Source of the DNA: Oscillospiraceae bacterium
GTDB lineage: Bacteria; Bacillota_A; Clostridia; Oscillospirales; Ruminococcaceae
DNA length: 12,010 bases
Reading direction: 5' to 3'
Assembly: GCA_017829075.1 (NCBI GenBank)
Contig: JAGAJA010000014.1
Location: forward strand, 1 to 12,010
Part shown: one piece after another, positions 1 through 7,048 of the stretch
How the letters are laid out: the number at the start of each line of letters is the position of its first letter
How positions within the stretch are numbered: position 1 is the first letter of the stretch
Notes under the pieces: generated by a model
The model's database searches: none
The model's input: the letters and a program-made list of their open reading frames with translations, nothing else
What the model was told of the DNA's origin: nothing
Made by a program: the position numbers and the translations under genes

Positions 1-113
1 CCCCAGACCGCCGCAGGAAGCGGCGCTTAATGGGCGGGAGGGGCAAACACGGACGTTTGCCCACTCGCCCCAGACCGCCGCAGGAAGCGGCGCTTAATGG
101 GCGGGAGGGGCAA
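1..113. repeat. 67-bp tandem duplication, hairpin-bearing
   Basis: The first 46 bases recur identically at 68-113, so the period is 67 bp (one full unit plus a partial second). Between the copies, 41-62 forms a hairpin with 8-bp arms (gggcaaac / gtttgccc). The end of the second copy runs into another perfect hairpin, 103-111 with 114-122 (gggaggggc, loop aa). The stretch from 1 to 196 has no convincing gene. It lies downstream of the antiporter gene and may begin before the window edge. It looks like part of a repeat-rich intergenic spacer; no function can be assigned. Confidence 0.8.
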
Positions 114-196
114 GCCCCTCCCCTACAATTTCTCTGTCATTTTAATATTTTTTCGACAAGCTGAGGACTGCCGTGTTTTAGGCAGCCCTGTGTTGT

Positions 197-1416
197 TTAT
201 TTTTTGATCTCTCCTGCAAGCTCAAAGCCTTTTTTGGCTGCAATAACTGCGATGATCTCGTTTATTACGGCGGCAGCGGCTATCGTTCCCTGAATTATCT
301 CTAGGTATTCGTTAGGCCCGTTTGAAAGCACCGAAACCGCAATTCCTGTAAATACGAGAGATACTCCCGAATGCGGAAGCAGGGTAAGCCCCAGATAATT
401 CTGCACGTTTTTGTCAAATCCCGTTGCCTTGGCTCCGAACCTTGCTCCGAAGTATTTCCCGACGGCTCTCGCCGCAATATAGATAAAAGTGAATACCCCG
501 GCGCCGGCTATCGCGTGGTAGTCAAGCGGCGCGCCAAGATTCAGGATAACGATTATCATTGCTACGGCAAGGATAGGGTTGAAGTCCTTTGTTATCTTGG
601 TAAGGCGCTCCTCTGGAAGCATATTTGAGAATGCCGCAGAAAATGCCATTCCCATCAGCATGAAATTAAGCACCGGTGAGGGCATTAGATATTTGTTGCA
701 GAGAATGCCTATCACAGTTGTAACTACCACTCCTGCCAGAATAACAGCTATTGAAGCGAATTTCCCCGAAACCTTTCTCAGCAGAAAGCCCACCGGCACG
801 CCCACAGCCGCTCCGATGACAAGCGGCAGGAATATCATGACCGGTATCATGTATATCTTCATCTCTCCGCCGGATATATGCCGCGCTATAATCGAGATAG
901 TGGTAAAGAACACCGCAACTCCGACCATATCGTCAAGCGCCGCCATTGGTATGAGGGCTTTCGTCACCGAACCCTCCGTCTTAAACTCGTTTACGATAGA
1001 AAGCGCAGGCGCTGGTGCGGTCGCAAGCGCAATTCCTCCGAATATGAAAGCGAGATATATCGGGATATTCATAAAGAAAAAGACGATTCCGAATACAAGG
1101 GTCACTACGGCAAATGTTCCGAGCGACTGAGTGAGCGTGGTTATTATCAGCGCTTTCCCGTAGCTTCTGATCTTCTTCCACACAAGCTCCGTGCCTATCA
1201 TAAATCCCACCGCGCATTCCAGAACATGAATGATCGTTTGGTATGCGGGAAGATCCAGCAGCTCATTTGACATAAGCAAAACGCGTAAGGCCCGACAGCA
1301 ATTCCGGTAATGAGCCAGCCCAGAATTGAGGGAAGCCTTAATTTTGATATAAGCTTACCAACAATAAACGCTATCACAATTGCGGCAAGCCACTTTATAA
1401 TCATCACGATGATCAT
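197..1416 (-). pseudogene. Cation:proton antiporter (Na_H_Exchanger-like), split by a frameshift
   Basis: Two minus-strand frames together make one integral membrane antiporter of about 405 residues, which fits the monovalent cation:proton antiporter families. The N-terminal piece (from 1416) carries the first membrane helix and the family-like stretch GKLISKLRLPSILGWLITG, then leaves homology near 1280. The rest continues in another frame from about 1279 to the TAA at 197, with many hydrophobic helices and the paired aspartates of PMAALDDMVGV (residues 115-116 of the downstream frame), where the ion-binding acidic residues of these exchangers lie. Adding one base to the A4 run at 1278-1281 restores a continuous frame. 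The ATG at 1416 overlaps the tetR stop as ATGA; the Shine-Dalgarno sequence is only one base from it, so the GTG at 1407 is a possible alternative start. It should exchange Na+ or K+ for protons if intact. A sequencing error is as likely as true inactivation. Confidence 0.8.
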
Positions 1417-2015
1417 TCCTCCTTAATAATCCCATAAAGCATATAATCAAATATTTCAGGAAGCTTCTCCTCATGCAGGCTTATCACACTGTCAAACGGC
1501 TGATCTCTGAATCTGGGGTTACAGCAGTACCAGTTGAACATATCCTGCATTACCGCAAGGTATTTCATTGCGCTGTCGGCGTCGATATTATCCCTCAGCT
1601 TTTTTGATTTTATAAATCCCGTGATCCACCCGGAGTTCATTCTGTCGTAAGGCTCTCTTATCTGCTTTATCTCCTCAAAATGGATTTCCGGAGGATTTAT
1701 CAGCGCCTCCAGAACCATTGCCGCCATTTCTCTTTTTTCATTAAAGATCCGCATTCTTGCGTCAAAATAATCCTTGGGATCAGAGATTTCTCCATGCTGG
1801 GACAAGCCCTCGGTTATCTCTCGGAAGCAGACTTTCAGGCACTCAATATATAATTCGTCCTTACTGCTGAAATTATGATAGATAAGCCCTTTTGCAATTC
1901 CGGTATCACTGACGCTGTTAATCGAGGCGTCGGCGTAGCCCTTTGAGCCGAATTCCTTGATTGCGGCGTTGATTATTTTTTCCTTTGTAAGTCGTGTTTT
2001 TTCCTCGCGTTTCAT
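1413..2015 (-). CDS. TetR/AcrR family transcriptional regulator
   Basis: A 200-residue one-component repressor. The N-terminal TetR helix-turn-helix is clear: residues 10-57 hold KEKIINAAIKEFGSKGYADA, followed by the recognition region GIAKGLIYHNFSSKDELY. The remaining residues form a helical, variable ligand-binding domain that does not reveal the inducer. The start is supported by an AGGTGG ribosome binding site a few bases upstream. Its stop codon overlaps the start of the antiporter gene by 4 bp (ATGA), so the two are probably co-transcribed and translationally coupled, and the antiporter is the obvious candidate target. Transcription should begin from the promoter at 2154-2182, through a structured leader. 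Family assignment is secure; target and ligand are inference. Confidence 0.92.
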   Translation of the reverse strand: MKREEKTRLTKEKIINAAIKEFGSKGYADASINSVSDTGIAKGLIYHNFSSKDELYIECLKVCFREITEGLSQHGEISDPKDYFDARMRIFNEKREMAAMVLEALINPPEIHFEEIKQIREPYDRMNSGWITGFIKSKKLRDNIDADSAMKYLAVMQDMFNWYCCNPRFRDQPFDSVISLHEEKLPEIFDYMLYGIIKEE

Positions 2016-2036
2016 TATACCACCTCATGTATGGAT

Positions 2037-2117
2037 ACGCTGATTAAAGCGAAGCGTAACAAAATCAGCCGCGTGAGTATGCGGGTTTGAGCGTGGCGAT
2101 TTTGTTTTAATCAGCGT
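2037..2117 (-). repeat. Long imperfect inverted repeat in the tetR leader
   Basis: The outer arms 2037-2048 (acgctgattaaa) and 2106-2117 (tttaatcagcgt) are perfectly complementary. A second inner pair, 2060-2070 with 2095-2104 (caaaatc...gcc / ggcgattttg), nests inside. The predicted RNA on the minus strand is a long interrupted hairpin ending about 20 nt before the tetR ribosome binding site. It could be an inserted MITE/REP-type repeat, or a regulatory leader. Confidence 0.7.
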
Positions 2118-2153
2118 TTCCTTAACATAGCGCAAAAATAGACCTGCAAGTTT

Positions 2154-2182
2154 ATTATATTCCTTTCAGACTAAAATGTCAA
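2154..2182 (-). promoter_or_regulatory. Sigma-A-type promoter of tetR-antiporter
   Basis: Reading the minus strand, TTGACA (2177-2182) and TATAAT (2154-2159) are exact consensus boxes with a 17-bp spacer. The predicted start near 2147 gives a leader of about 130 nt containing the inverted repeat at 2037-2117. Confidence 0.85.
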
Positions 2183-2188
2183 TAGTGC

Positions 2189-2224
2189 AGAAAAAAGTGC
2201 CGTGTCCCCCAGACACGGCACTTT
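2189..2224 (-). terminator. Rho-independent terminator, minus strand
   Basis: A perfect 13-bp stem pairs 2194-2206 with 2212-2224 around a 5-base loop. On the minus strand it is followed by a run of T (the A run at 2189-2196). It sits downstream of the ABC transporter gene, about 260 bp past its stop codon, and would end that transcript before the tetR promoter. The dispersed element lies between stop codon and terminator. Confidence 0.75.
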
Positions 2225-2240
2225 AGCGTGTTGAAAAAGT

Positions 2241-2434
2241 AGTTTTTTGTTATTCGGGCTGGTTGCCCGAATAACAACTGGGGGAAAACTCTTGTTTCAT
2301 CGGCAAACGTTTCGTTTGTCCCCCGACCCAGACCACTTTAGCGCTTTATTGGCGTTAAGCTTTGCTTTGCTCAGAGTGGTGGGGCTCTGCCCCACACCCC
2401 GCTTCCTTTTGGTAGCCAAAAGGAAGCGAAAAGC
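2241..2434 (+). repeat. Dispersed hairpin-rich element, copy 1
   Basis: This non-coding stretch shares ordered blocks with 11532-11746, which lies in the opposite orientation. The blocks are agttttttg; a hairpin (2249-2259 with 2265-2275); gggggaaaactcttgtttca; a small caaacg/cgtttg hairpin; ccccgaccc; tttagcgc; a gtggggc/gccccac hairpin; and a cttccttttgg/ccaaaaggaag hairpin followed by gcgaaaagc. Loops and the segment before gtggggc vary between copies, while stems are kept. The open frame across it (LLFHRQTFRLSPDP) also occurs in copy 2, but there is no ribosome binding site and no recognised protein. I regard it as an intergenic repeat. Confidence 0.8.
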
Positions 2435-2481
2435 TATTCCGCTTTACGGGCAGTTTATAAGTCGAGTGGTTTCCTGCGACA

Positions 2482-5400
2482 TTACTCTGTTCTGAGGGCA
2501 ACAACAGGATCTCGTTTTGCTGCGAAGCTTGCCGGGAATAGTCCCGCGATAAGCGTCAGCAGTACCGAGATGACAACCAGAATAACTCCGCCCTGCCACG
2601 GCAGAAGCGCAACATTCTGAATGCCTGTGATATTCTCGATAATAATGTTGATCGGGATATTCAGCAGCAGCGTAACTCCTATGCCGATAACGCCCGCCGA
2701 GAATCCCACTATCATTGTTTCCGCATTGAACACATTGGAGATATCCCGTTTTGAAGCGCCCATTGCGCGCAGAATACCGATCTCCTTTGTTCTCTCCAGA
2801 ACCGAGATATAGGTGATAATTCCGATCATGATAGAGGATACCACAAGGGATATCGCTACGAATGCGATCAGAATATAGGAGATCGCGTTGATTATATCGC
2901 TTACCGAGGACATCATCAGTCCCACATAATCAGTGTAGTTGATTACGTTCTCCTGTTCGTCGTCGGTTATCTTCTGGTTGTTGTATTCCTCGATCAGCTT
3001 TGTGATAGTTTCCTTGCTTTCAAAGTCTGTTGCGTAGATCTTCATGGAGCTTGGCTCGGAAAGCTCAGCCACGCCGAGAAGTTTCAGATTTCCATCATAG
3101 GTAGCCTCGGTGGTTTCCGGCTCTCTTGTGAGATCCATAAGCTGAGTGAGCTGGTCGGAGGTAAGCACCTGCATGAATACGCTGTACATCTTCGCCGGCT
3201 CTATCATGCTGTTCATCATTGCGGAAAGCTCTGCGTTCTGCTCCGGTGTGAGGGAAGCCGCGATCTGCGCTGAAAGCATTGCGGTCTGTTCGTCTGTGAG
3301 CATTTCCTCCATAGCTGCGGACATATCTGCGCTCTCTGCGGTATTGCCGCCGGTAAGCTGCTGTAACTGCTCTGCGCCAACTACTTCGGTCAGTATTCCC
3401 ATGATCTGAGTCTGGTCAGCCATTCCGAATACCGCCGCAGACTGCTGATCTGCGGGAAGCTGTGCAAGCTGCGCCTGCTGCTCGGGAGTAAGGGTCTGGA
3501 TAATCGCCGCAGTCACCTGCTGGAGCTGCTCCGGAGAAAGCGCGCTCAGAACCGCAGACATATCCGCTGCGCCGGAACCGCCCTGCATTGCAGCGATCTG
3601 CTGTAACTGCTCCGGAGTCAGAAGTCCCATGATGATCTCGTTCATCTGCTCGTCGCTCACCATGCCCATCATCGCGGACTGGATCTCCTGCTTCTGATCA
3701 TCGGTGAAGGTGTCCATAATGCCCTGATTGAGCTGCTGGAGCTGCTCCTCGGACAGAAGTCCCATTATCATGTCCATTGCCGCAGCCTCGGACATAGCCT
3801 CTTTCTCTTCCTCGTCAGCCTTTGGGAACTCAATGCCGGTGAATACGTCCACGTCGGGATTATCTTTCTGCTCCTTAACGATATCGCTGTTGTTCACCTT
3901 GTCTATCATGTATTCTGTCAGCGCGTGGGTGTAGCCTATACCTCCGGAGCGGGTGGAGGATATGAGGGAATCCGCGTCCGGCTTCAGAATGCCCACAACC
4001 TTGAGCGCAGGTGCACTCTCAAGGACGCTCTCCATATACTCTTTATCGCCGCGCATATCGGTATAGGTGCCATCCTCGTTCTTCTGGTAGAAGTCCGGAG
4101 CGGTCAGCAGGCTGAATTCCAGTCCCATAAGCTCGTCATAGGTAAAGGACAGGTCGCCGGTGTCAAGGTCGAAGCTCTCGCCAGCCATAACGCTCGCCAT
4201 CATTCCTTCAAGCTCCGACTGATCGCGGAGTCCAAGCGTGTAAAGGGTTACGTCTGACAGTTCATTGCGCTCGGTTACAAGGAGCACTACCTCGTTCCAA
4301 CTCTCCGGCAGACGTCCGGCAAGCACCTCGTATTCTGTTTCCAGCATATCCCTGCTGAGAAGCTCCTCCCACGCGTCATATTGGTTTCCGGACGCGCCCA
4401 TCATTGATGAATAGGTTTCCGTCATCTGTGACATGGTGTCCGCCATTGCCTCGCCCATCATTGCGTTCATGACAGTGGACGGGTTCACCTGTATGATATT
4501 ATCATTGATATCATGACCGTATACATACAGGTTGGAGTCGTAGCTGTACTGTATCTCGCTTATGCAGTCGAGAATATTGTCCGGGTTGCTTTCGATATAT
4601 TCCTTGAACAGCTTGAGGTTGTTCGTCTGCATTTCCGACAGCATGGTTTTCATCATTTCTGTGGAAATGTCGTTGGTGTAGATCCTGTCCGGGTCGCGCT
4701 CCTGCTTGTTTTCCTCCGCGACATTCATCATGGAGGTCATAAGGCTTGTGTAGTCCACTGTTTCATGCTGAATGGACACCGGGAAAGAGGCAAGTGTAGA
4801 ACGCTCCACGCTGTTTATGTACTCCTGAACGCCGTTTGAAAGCGACAGAATAAGCGCAATTCCGATAATTCCGATACTTCCTGCAAAGGAGGTGAGGAAC
4901 GTTCTGCCTTTTTTCGTCAGAAGATTGTTTTTCGACAGGGAAAGCGCGGTCAGGAAAGACATTGAGGTCTTTTTGCCTTTCTTCACCTCGGATTTGCGCT
5001 CCACAGCCGTGTTCTGTTCCTCGTCAGGATTGAACGGATTGCTGTCGCCGACTATCTCGCCGTCAAGCAGCTTCACAATTCTTGTGGAATACTTCTCCGC
5101 AAGGTCGGGGTTGTGGGTTACCATAATTACAAGGCGATCCTTGGCGATCTCCTTGATAAGCTCCATTATCTGAATGCTGGTTTCGCTGTCCAGCGCTCCG
5201 GTCGGCTCGTCCGCAAGCAGGATATCCGGGTCGTTTACCAGCGCTCTCGCAATAGCGACCCTCTGCATCTGACCGCCGGACATCTGGTTGGGTCTTTTGT
5301 TGAGCTGATTTCCCAGTCCGACCTTTTCGAGAGCCTCCTTTGCGCGGCGTCTGCGCTCGGTCTTTGACACTCCCGAAAGCGTGAGGGCAAGCTCCACGTT

Positions 5401-5706
5401 TGAAAGCACAGTCTGGTGCGGGATAAGATTGTAGCTCTGGAAGATAAAGCCTATCGAGTGGTTGCGGTAGGTGTCCCAGTCCGCCGACTTGTACTTCTTT
5501 GTGGACTGACCGTTTATGATAAGGTCGCCGCTGGTGTACTGGTCAAGACCGCCTATGATATTCAGCAGCGTAGTCTTGCCGCAGCCGGACTGACCAAGCA
5601 CCGAAACAAGCTCGCTCTCCCGGAATGCGATAGACACTCCCTTGAGGGCGTGAACGGTTTCGCTTCCGGTTTCATAGTCCTTGACAATGTTTCTGATCTC
5701 TAGCAT
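2482..5706 (-). CDS. ABC transporter, fused ATPase and MacB/FtsX-type permease
   Basis: A 1074-residue fusion. Residues 1-225 are a MacB/LolD-type ATPase: Walker A GQSGCGKTT (38-46), Q-loop Q90, signature MSGGQ (142-146), Walker B ILLADEP (162-168) and switch histidine H198. After a charged linker, one membrane helix (about 268-292) is followed by a huge extracytoplasmic domain (about 293-938). The protein ends in three helices (about 939-966, 997-1025, 1038-1060) with the FtsX-like stretch SVLERTKEIGILRAMGASKRDI. Four helices with a large external domain fit the mechanotransmission class of ABC proteins, which act on envelope or exported substrates rather than by classic channel transport. 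Residues 648-860 hold Gln/Met-rich repeats (see separate entry). The ATG has an AAAGGAG site upstream. It follows marR by 70 bp and is probably in the same transcript and under MarR control. The substrate is unknown; peptide antibiotics or lipids are possibilities only by family. Confidence 0.93.
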   Translation of the reverse strand: MLEIRNIVKDYETGSETVHALKGVSIAFRESELVSVLGQSGCGKTTLLNIIGGLDQYTSGDLIINGQSTKKYKSADWDTYRNHSIGFIFQSYNLIPHQTVLSNVELALTLSGVSKTERRRRAKEALEKVGLGNQLNKRPNQMSGGQMQRVAIARALVNDPDILLADEPTGALDSETSIQIMELIKEIAKDRLVIMVTHNPDLAEKYSTRIVKLLDGEIVGDSNPFNPDEEQNTAVERKSEVKKGKKTSMSFLTALSLSKNNLLTKKGRTFLTSFAGSIGIIGIALILSLSNGVQEYINSVERSTLASFPVSIQHETVDYTSLMTSMMNVAEENKQERDPDRIYTNDISTEMMKTMLSEMQTNNLKLFKEYIESNPDNILDCISEIQYSYDSNLYVYGHDINDNIIQVNPSTVMNAMMGEAMADTMSQMTETYSSMMGASGNQYDAWEELLSRDMLETEYEVLAGRLPESWNEVVLLVTERNELSDVTLYTLGLRDQSELEGMMASVMAGESFDLDTGDLSFTYDELMGLEFSLLTAPDFYQKNEDGTYTDMRGDKEYMESVLESAPALKVVGILKPDADSLISSTRSGGIGYTHALTEYMIDKVNNSDIVKEQKDNPDVDVFTGIEFPKADEEEKEAMSEAAAMDMIMGLLSEEQLQQLNQGIMDTFTDDQKQEIQSAMMGMVSDEQMNEIIMGLLTPEQLQQIAAMQGGSGAADMSAVLSALSPEQLQQVTAAIIQTLTPEQQAQLAQLPADQQSAAVFGMADQTQIMGILTEVVGAEQLQQLTGGNTAESADMSAAMEEMLTDEQTAMLSAQIAASLTPEQNAELSAMMNSMIEPAKMYSVFMQVLTSDQLTQLMDLTREPETTEATYDGNLKLLGVAELSEPSSMKIYATDFESKETITKLIEEYNNQKITDDEQENVINYTDYVGLMMSSVSDIINAISYILIAFVAISLVVSSIMIGIITYISVLERTKEIGILRAMGASKRDISNVFNAETMIVGFSAGVIGIGVTLLLNIPINIIIENITGIQNVALLPWQGGVILVVISVLLTLIAGLFPASFAAKRDPVVALRTE
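3127..3765 (-). repeat. Coding repeats: degenerate LTPEQLQQ units in the ABC transporter
   Basis: Within residues 648-860 of the transporter, about nine units built on L(S/T)xEQ(L)QQ recur at irregular spacing. Examples are LLSEEQLQQL, MVSDEQMNEI, LLTPEQLQQI, LSPEQLQQV, LTPEQQAQL, VGAEQLQQL, LTDEQTAML, LTPEQNAEL and LTSDQLTQL. They are linked by Met- and Ala-rich stretches. The segment is predicted to be helical and lies outside the membrane between the first and second helices. Units are too diverged for recent slippage, so this is a maintained protein feature rather than DNA noise. Confidence 0.8.
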
Positions 5707-5776
5707 TATATGCTCCTTTCATGAAAGTCCTAACTATACATACTCTATGTCTGCGCTGCTTCAGCACTTCAGCACC

Positions 5777-6271
5777 TTAGCACTTGCCCATTGCATTGGC
5801 GAATTTGCTGTAAAGCTCTGCGATCTGCCGTATTTCGTCCTCGGTAAAGACCGACAGAACGCGGTTTACTGCACCGGTGATACGATCAAGGTTTTCGTCA
5901 AGAATTTCTCTGCCCGCCGGAGTTACCTCTACTCTCACGCTGCGGCGGTCGTTCTCGTCCACCTGCCGGGTAATGTACCCCTTTTGCTGCAAAGAACGCA
6001 GTGTTCTTGACACTGCCGGGACAGAAACCGCCATTTCCGCCGCGATCTCGGCGACAGTGACAGTCAGTTCGCCATTCCGCTGAGGATAATCCGCGGCGCA
6101 GCACATGACTGAGAACTCTGAAACAGTCATGCTGTTTATTACCGATGCCGGGTTGATCCGGTTCATAGTCTGCATACCCTTGAATATTTTTTCGCAGACC
6201 TCCGGCGGGAAGCTGTTGCCGATAAAATCCTTGCGCTCCCACAGCATACCGACCAATCCAAGACCAAACAT
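5777..6271 (-). CDS. MarR family transcriptional regulator
   Basis: A 164-residue winged-helix regulator. Residues 70-100 hold the helix-turn-helix (VTVAEIAAEMAVSVPAVSRT) and residues 105-120 the wing with the typical DENDRRSVRVEVTPAG signature of MarR proteins. Helices on either side would form the dimer interface. I chose the ATG at 6271: GGAGG is 7 bases upstream, whereas the TTG at 6274 would sit too close. It lies 70 bp upstream of the ABC transporter gene and is the first gene of that transcript, so it most likely represses the pair in response to a small molecule. It is also divergent from the PH-domain gene. Three 8-bp near-repeats (TCAGCACT-like) begin just after its stop and include it (5761-5784). 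Confidence 0.92.
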   Translation of the reverse strand: MFGLGLVGMLWERKDFIGNSFPPEVCEKIFKGMQTMNRINPASVINSMTVSEFSVMCCAADYPQRNGELTVTVAEIAAEMAVSVPAVSRTLRSLQQKGYITRQVDENDRRSVRVEVTPAGREILDENLDRITGAVNRVLSVFTEDEIRQIAELYSKFANAMGKC

Positions 6272-6324
6272 CAAATCACCTCCGGACTGTTTTTAATATA
6301 GAACATCTGCAATATTTGAATGCG

Positions 6325-6337
6325 GTTATATTATAAC
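6325..6337. promoter_or_regulatory. Palindrome over the marR -10 box, candidate operator
   Basis: Perfect half-sites gttata and tataac are separated by one base, lying on the -10 element of the marR promoter. A weaker outer pair (aatattt at 6311-6317, aaatat at 6344-6349) surrounds it. MarR proteins commonly bind palindromes overlapping their own promoter, so this is a candidate for autorepression. Part of the symmetry comes from the TATAAT box itself, so confidence is limited. Confidence 0.4.
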
Positions 6338-6358
6338 ACTGTTAAATATCTCTGTCAA
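6330..6358 (-). promoter_or_regulatory. Sigma-A-type promoter of marR-ABC transporter
   Basis: On the minus strand TTGACA (6353-6358) and TATAAT (6330-6335) are exact consensus with a 17-bp spacer. The start is expected near 6323, giving a leader of about 50 nt before the marR ATG. Such a strong promoter fits a unit that must be held off by a repressor. Confidence 0.85.
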
Positions 6359-6459
6359 TAATTCATAAAGAAATTCGTCAACATGAATAAATCCGTTTCA
6401 CATTAGATAAAATAATTTACATCAACTCTGAAAGTCCGGTGAAAATAGGTGATTTTTTC

Positions 6460-6846
6460 ATGAACAAGCAGGCTCTGACCCTCCGAAAGAGCTGGAAGAT
6501 GTTTTGGCTGGCAGAAGCCGCGGCTCTGCTGATATACATTGCGTTATGCTGGCTTTTCCGGAGGAGCGGCTACCGGACGTGGGTTCTCGTTCCGGCGGGG
6601 ATACTGCTTGTTATACTTTCTGTGTTATGGGTAGTGTATTATTACCGGTTGGAATATTCTGTTCAAGACGGCGTGCTGGTAATAGACAGCGGAATACTTT
6701 TCCGCAAGCGGCGGGTGCTTCCTCCGGATAATATCCTGTGGGAAATGCGGCTGACCTCGCCGTTATTTCACGGCGCAGCTATGGTTGTACTTCATACTTC
6801 CGGTGGACAGGTGGTAATATTCGGAGAGTATTCAACAGTAAGTTGA
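6460..6846 (+). CDS. Small membrane protein with bacterial PH (YdbS-like) domain
   Basis: A 128-residue protein with two membrane helices (about 14-33 and 41-61), then a basic, beta-rich domain (62-128). The stretch RRVLPPDNILWEMRLTSPL followed by LHTSGG resembles the bPH2/DUF304 domain of YdbS-like proteins. Their biochemical role is not established; they are membrane-anchored and often sit next to transporter or stress genes. I chose the ATG at 6460 because AGGTGA lies 7 bases upstream; the GTG at 6439 lacks such a site. The protein ends abruptly (GEYSTVS) where an inverted-repeat element begins, so the C-terminus may be altered. It is divergent from marR and shares its control region; co-regulation is an inference. 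Confidence 0.7.
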   Translation: MNKQALTLRKSWKMFWLAEAAALLIYIALCWLFRRSGYRTWVLVPAGILLVILSVLWVVYYYRLEYSVQDGVLVIDSGILFRKRRVLPPDNILWEMRLTSPLFHGAAMVVLHTSGGQVVIFGEYSTVS

Positions 6847-6907
6847 CAAAAGGTTGAAAACTTGCTTCGCCGTTAGCTGCAAAAGCACAGTTTTCAACCT
6901 TTTCAAC
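6841..6907. mobile_element. Possible 67-bp MITE-like inverted-repeat element
   Basis: Arms 6848-6862 and 6889-6903 are perfectly complementary over 15 bp. The similarity continues to the ends with a 2-base gap (gttgacaaaagg against gttgaaaagg). A 6-bp direct repeat, acagta, flanks it at 6835-6840 and 6908-6913, as expected for a target duplication. Removing the element plus one acagta lets the PH-domain frame continue for 10 more codons to a TAA. Alternatively it is simply the 3' hairpin of that gene; it lacks a clear T tail. Confidence 0.45.
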
Positions 6908-6988
6908 ACAGTATTTAACAATCAGTTTAATCACAGGCAAATTTAACCGAAACTTGTTATATTTATGATTATTATACGGAAAGTAACT

Positions 6989-7019
6989 GAGGACTGTATA
7001 CATTATGTATACAGTCCTC
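6989..7019. repeat. Perfect 13-bp hairpin between convergent genes
   Basis: gaggactgtatac (6989-7001) pairs with 7007-7019 around attat. It lies between the convergent ends of the PH-domain and GNAT genes. No T run follows on either strand, so it is at best a weak bidirectional terminator. Its first arm shares ggactgtata with 7601-7610 on the far side of the GNAT gene. Confidence 0.6.
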
Positions 7020-7048
7020 GCAATTATACTTATAGGAAATACAAATCA

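Noticed and set aside
1..125. CRISPR array
   Set aside because: There are only two repeat units of 46 bases, and the 21-bp interval contains a hairpin rather than a spacer.
1270..1290. Programmed ribosomal frameshift in the antiporter
   Set aside because: A -1 shift is needed, but the site is only a UUUU run without a proper slippery heptamer. I know of no such case in this family, so an indel is simpler.
1198..1416. A separate 72-residue membrane protein
   Set aside because: Its first 45 residues are the N-terminus of the antiporter; the tail after the frameshift has no family character.
2249..2275. Second minus-strand terminator
   Set aside because: The hairpin is followed by A rather than T on the minus strand; the T run is on the wrong side.
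2247..2495. 82-residue protein gene
   Set aside because: It lies on the dispersed hairpin element and has no ribosome binding site; composition follows the palindromes.
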